From contig JABDPD010000334.1 in assembly GCA_013042895.1 (NCBI GenBank), positions 1 to 6,651 on the forward strand: 6,651 bases of DNA. Direction: 5' to 3'. Origin of the DNA: Boseongicola sp. (GTDB taxonomy: Bacteria; Pseudomonadota; Alphaproteobacteria; Rhodobacterales; Rhodobacteraceae). The position numbers and the translations under genes were made by a program. The notes under the pieces are model-generated. The model was not told the DNA's origin. It saw only the letters and a program-made list of their open reading frames with translations, and did not search any database. Positions 6,068 through 6,651 of the stretch are shown here, piece by piece (the stretch's first letter is position 1; every line of letters begins with the position of its first letter).

Positions 6068-6651
6068 CTACAAAATCCCTCGCCCAACTAAGTCGGCCCG
6101 CAACGCGTTCGCATTAGTGAAATGCACGGCATCCCAGCCGGCATTTCGTGCACCCTCAACGTTCTTCGGGCTGTCGTCGATAAACAGACACTCCGCAGGT
6201 GCAAGCCCGTTCCGCTCAGTCAAAATCTCGTGAATCCGGACGTCCGGTTTGATTAGCTTCTCCTGCCCCGACACCACCACGTCCTCAAACGCATCTCGTA
6301 ACTCAGGGTGCACATCATTCGCCACCGGCCACGTCTCCGCGCCCCAGTTGGTCAGACCAAAAACCCGGTGCTCGGACGCCTTGAGCAGGTTCAGAATATC
6401 CCAGGTCCCGTCAATCTTGTGCTGAATAGTCTCCGCAAACCGCACAAAAATCCGATCCAGCATCTCGGCGTGCTCAGCTGCCGCTGCCAAAGCCTCCTGC
6501 CGCGAGCGTCCCCGGTCCTGCTCCGCATTCCAGGCGTAGAACCCGACGTCCTCGAAGAATCGATCAATCGCCGCGTCATCCTCAAACACATCGCGAAACG
6601 CCGCATATTCGTCCCAGGCAATCAATACATTGCCGATATCAAAAACGACGT
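6068..6651 (-). CDS. HAD-superfamily hydrolase, subfamily IA (5' end cut off by the window edge)
   Basis: A cytosolic haloacid dehalogenase-type hydrolase, probably a phosphatase of the YihX-like kind; the substrate is not known. The frame is open to the right edge, so the first few codons are missing. Motif I is encoded at the edge: VVFDIGNVLIAW, with the nucleophile Asp at 6640-6638. The position two residues later is Gly rather than the usual Asp, as in YihX-like members. Motif II is GLTNWG (Thr codon 6352-6350). Motif III is the Lys of KLIKPD (6250-6248). Motif IV is the FIDDSPKN pair of Asp at 6178-6173. A helical cap lies between motifs I and II, as in subfamily IA. A TTG at 6625 is not the start because it falls inside motif I. 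The visible coding length (about 194 residues) is close to complete for this family. Confidence 0.94.
   Translation of the reverse strand, partial: VVFDIGNVLIAWDEYAAFRDVFEDDAAIDRFFEDVGFYAWNAEQDRGRSRQEALAAAAEHAEMLDRIFVRFAETIQHKIDGTWDILNLLKASEHRVFGLTNWGAETWPVANDVHPELRDAFEDVVVSGQEKLIKPDVRIHEILTERNGLAPAECLFIDDSPKNVEGARNAGWDAVHFTNANALRADLVGRGIL

Noticed and set aside
1..6651. CRISPR array, tRNA, rRNA, insertion sequence or defence genes
   Set aside because: No repeated spacer array, cloverleaf, transposase, integrase, nuclease or toxin-like motif was seen on reading both strands.

Overview
The window looks like chromosomal DNA of an alphaproteobacterium, most likely a marine Rhodobacterales (Roseobacter-type) organism. 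This is inferred from the moderately high GC content, the protein style (GcvA-like LysR regulator, DppB/DppC permeases, GFA-fold enzyme) and the short gene spacing. No rRNA, tRNA, CRISPR array, insertion sequence or phage gene was seen. Both edges cut through genes.

Positions 1-2205 (minus strand) hold the start of an ABC transporter operon of the peptide/nickel/opine class. A DppB-type permease comes first, a small GFA/CENP-V-fold zinc protein is wedged in the middle, and a DppC-type permease runs off the left edge. The reading frames touch (TGATG at 1223-1227, ATGA at 770-773), so all three are probably co-transcribed and translationally coupled. Solute-binding protein and ATPase genes are not in the window; they may lie to the left.

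A divergent gene (2321-2842, plus) encodes an exported 173-residue protein of unknown function. It converges with a LysE/RhtB-type exporter (2861-3448, minus). A 157-bp gap separates the exporter from a divergent polytopic membrane protein (3606-4826, plus) that is DUF2157-like. In that gap two near-identical 15-bp palindromic sites in inverted orientation bracket a good sigma70-like promoter. This is the clearest regulatory structure in the window.

Positions 4827-5162 hold a strong intrinsic terminator, a probable unrecognised small basic protein on the minus strand (63 residues, good ribosome binding site), and an AT-rich divergent control region. That region has a palindromic TATA core inside a 22-bp inverted repeat. 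It precedes a LysR-type regulator (5163-6056, plus). A HAD-family hydrolase (minus) converges on the regulator and runs off the right edge, with its motif I in the last bases of the window.

Most of this is ordinary core or accessory metabolism and transport. I see no evidence for a defence or mobile system. The items most worth a second look are the twin-operator promoter, the coupled GFA gene inside the transporter operon, and the small basic ORF.
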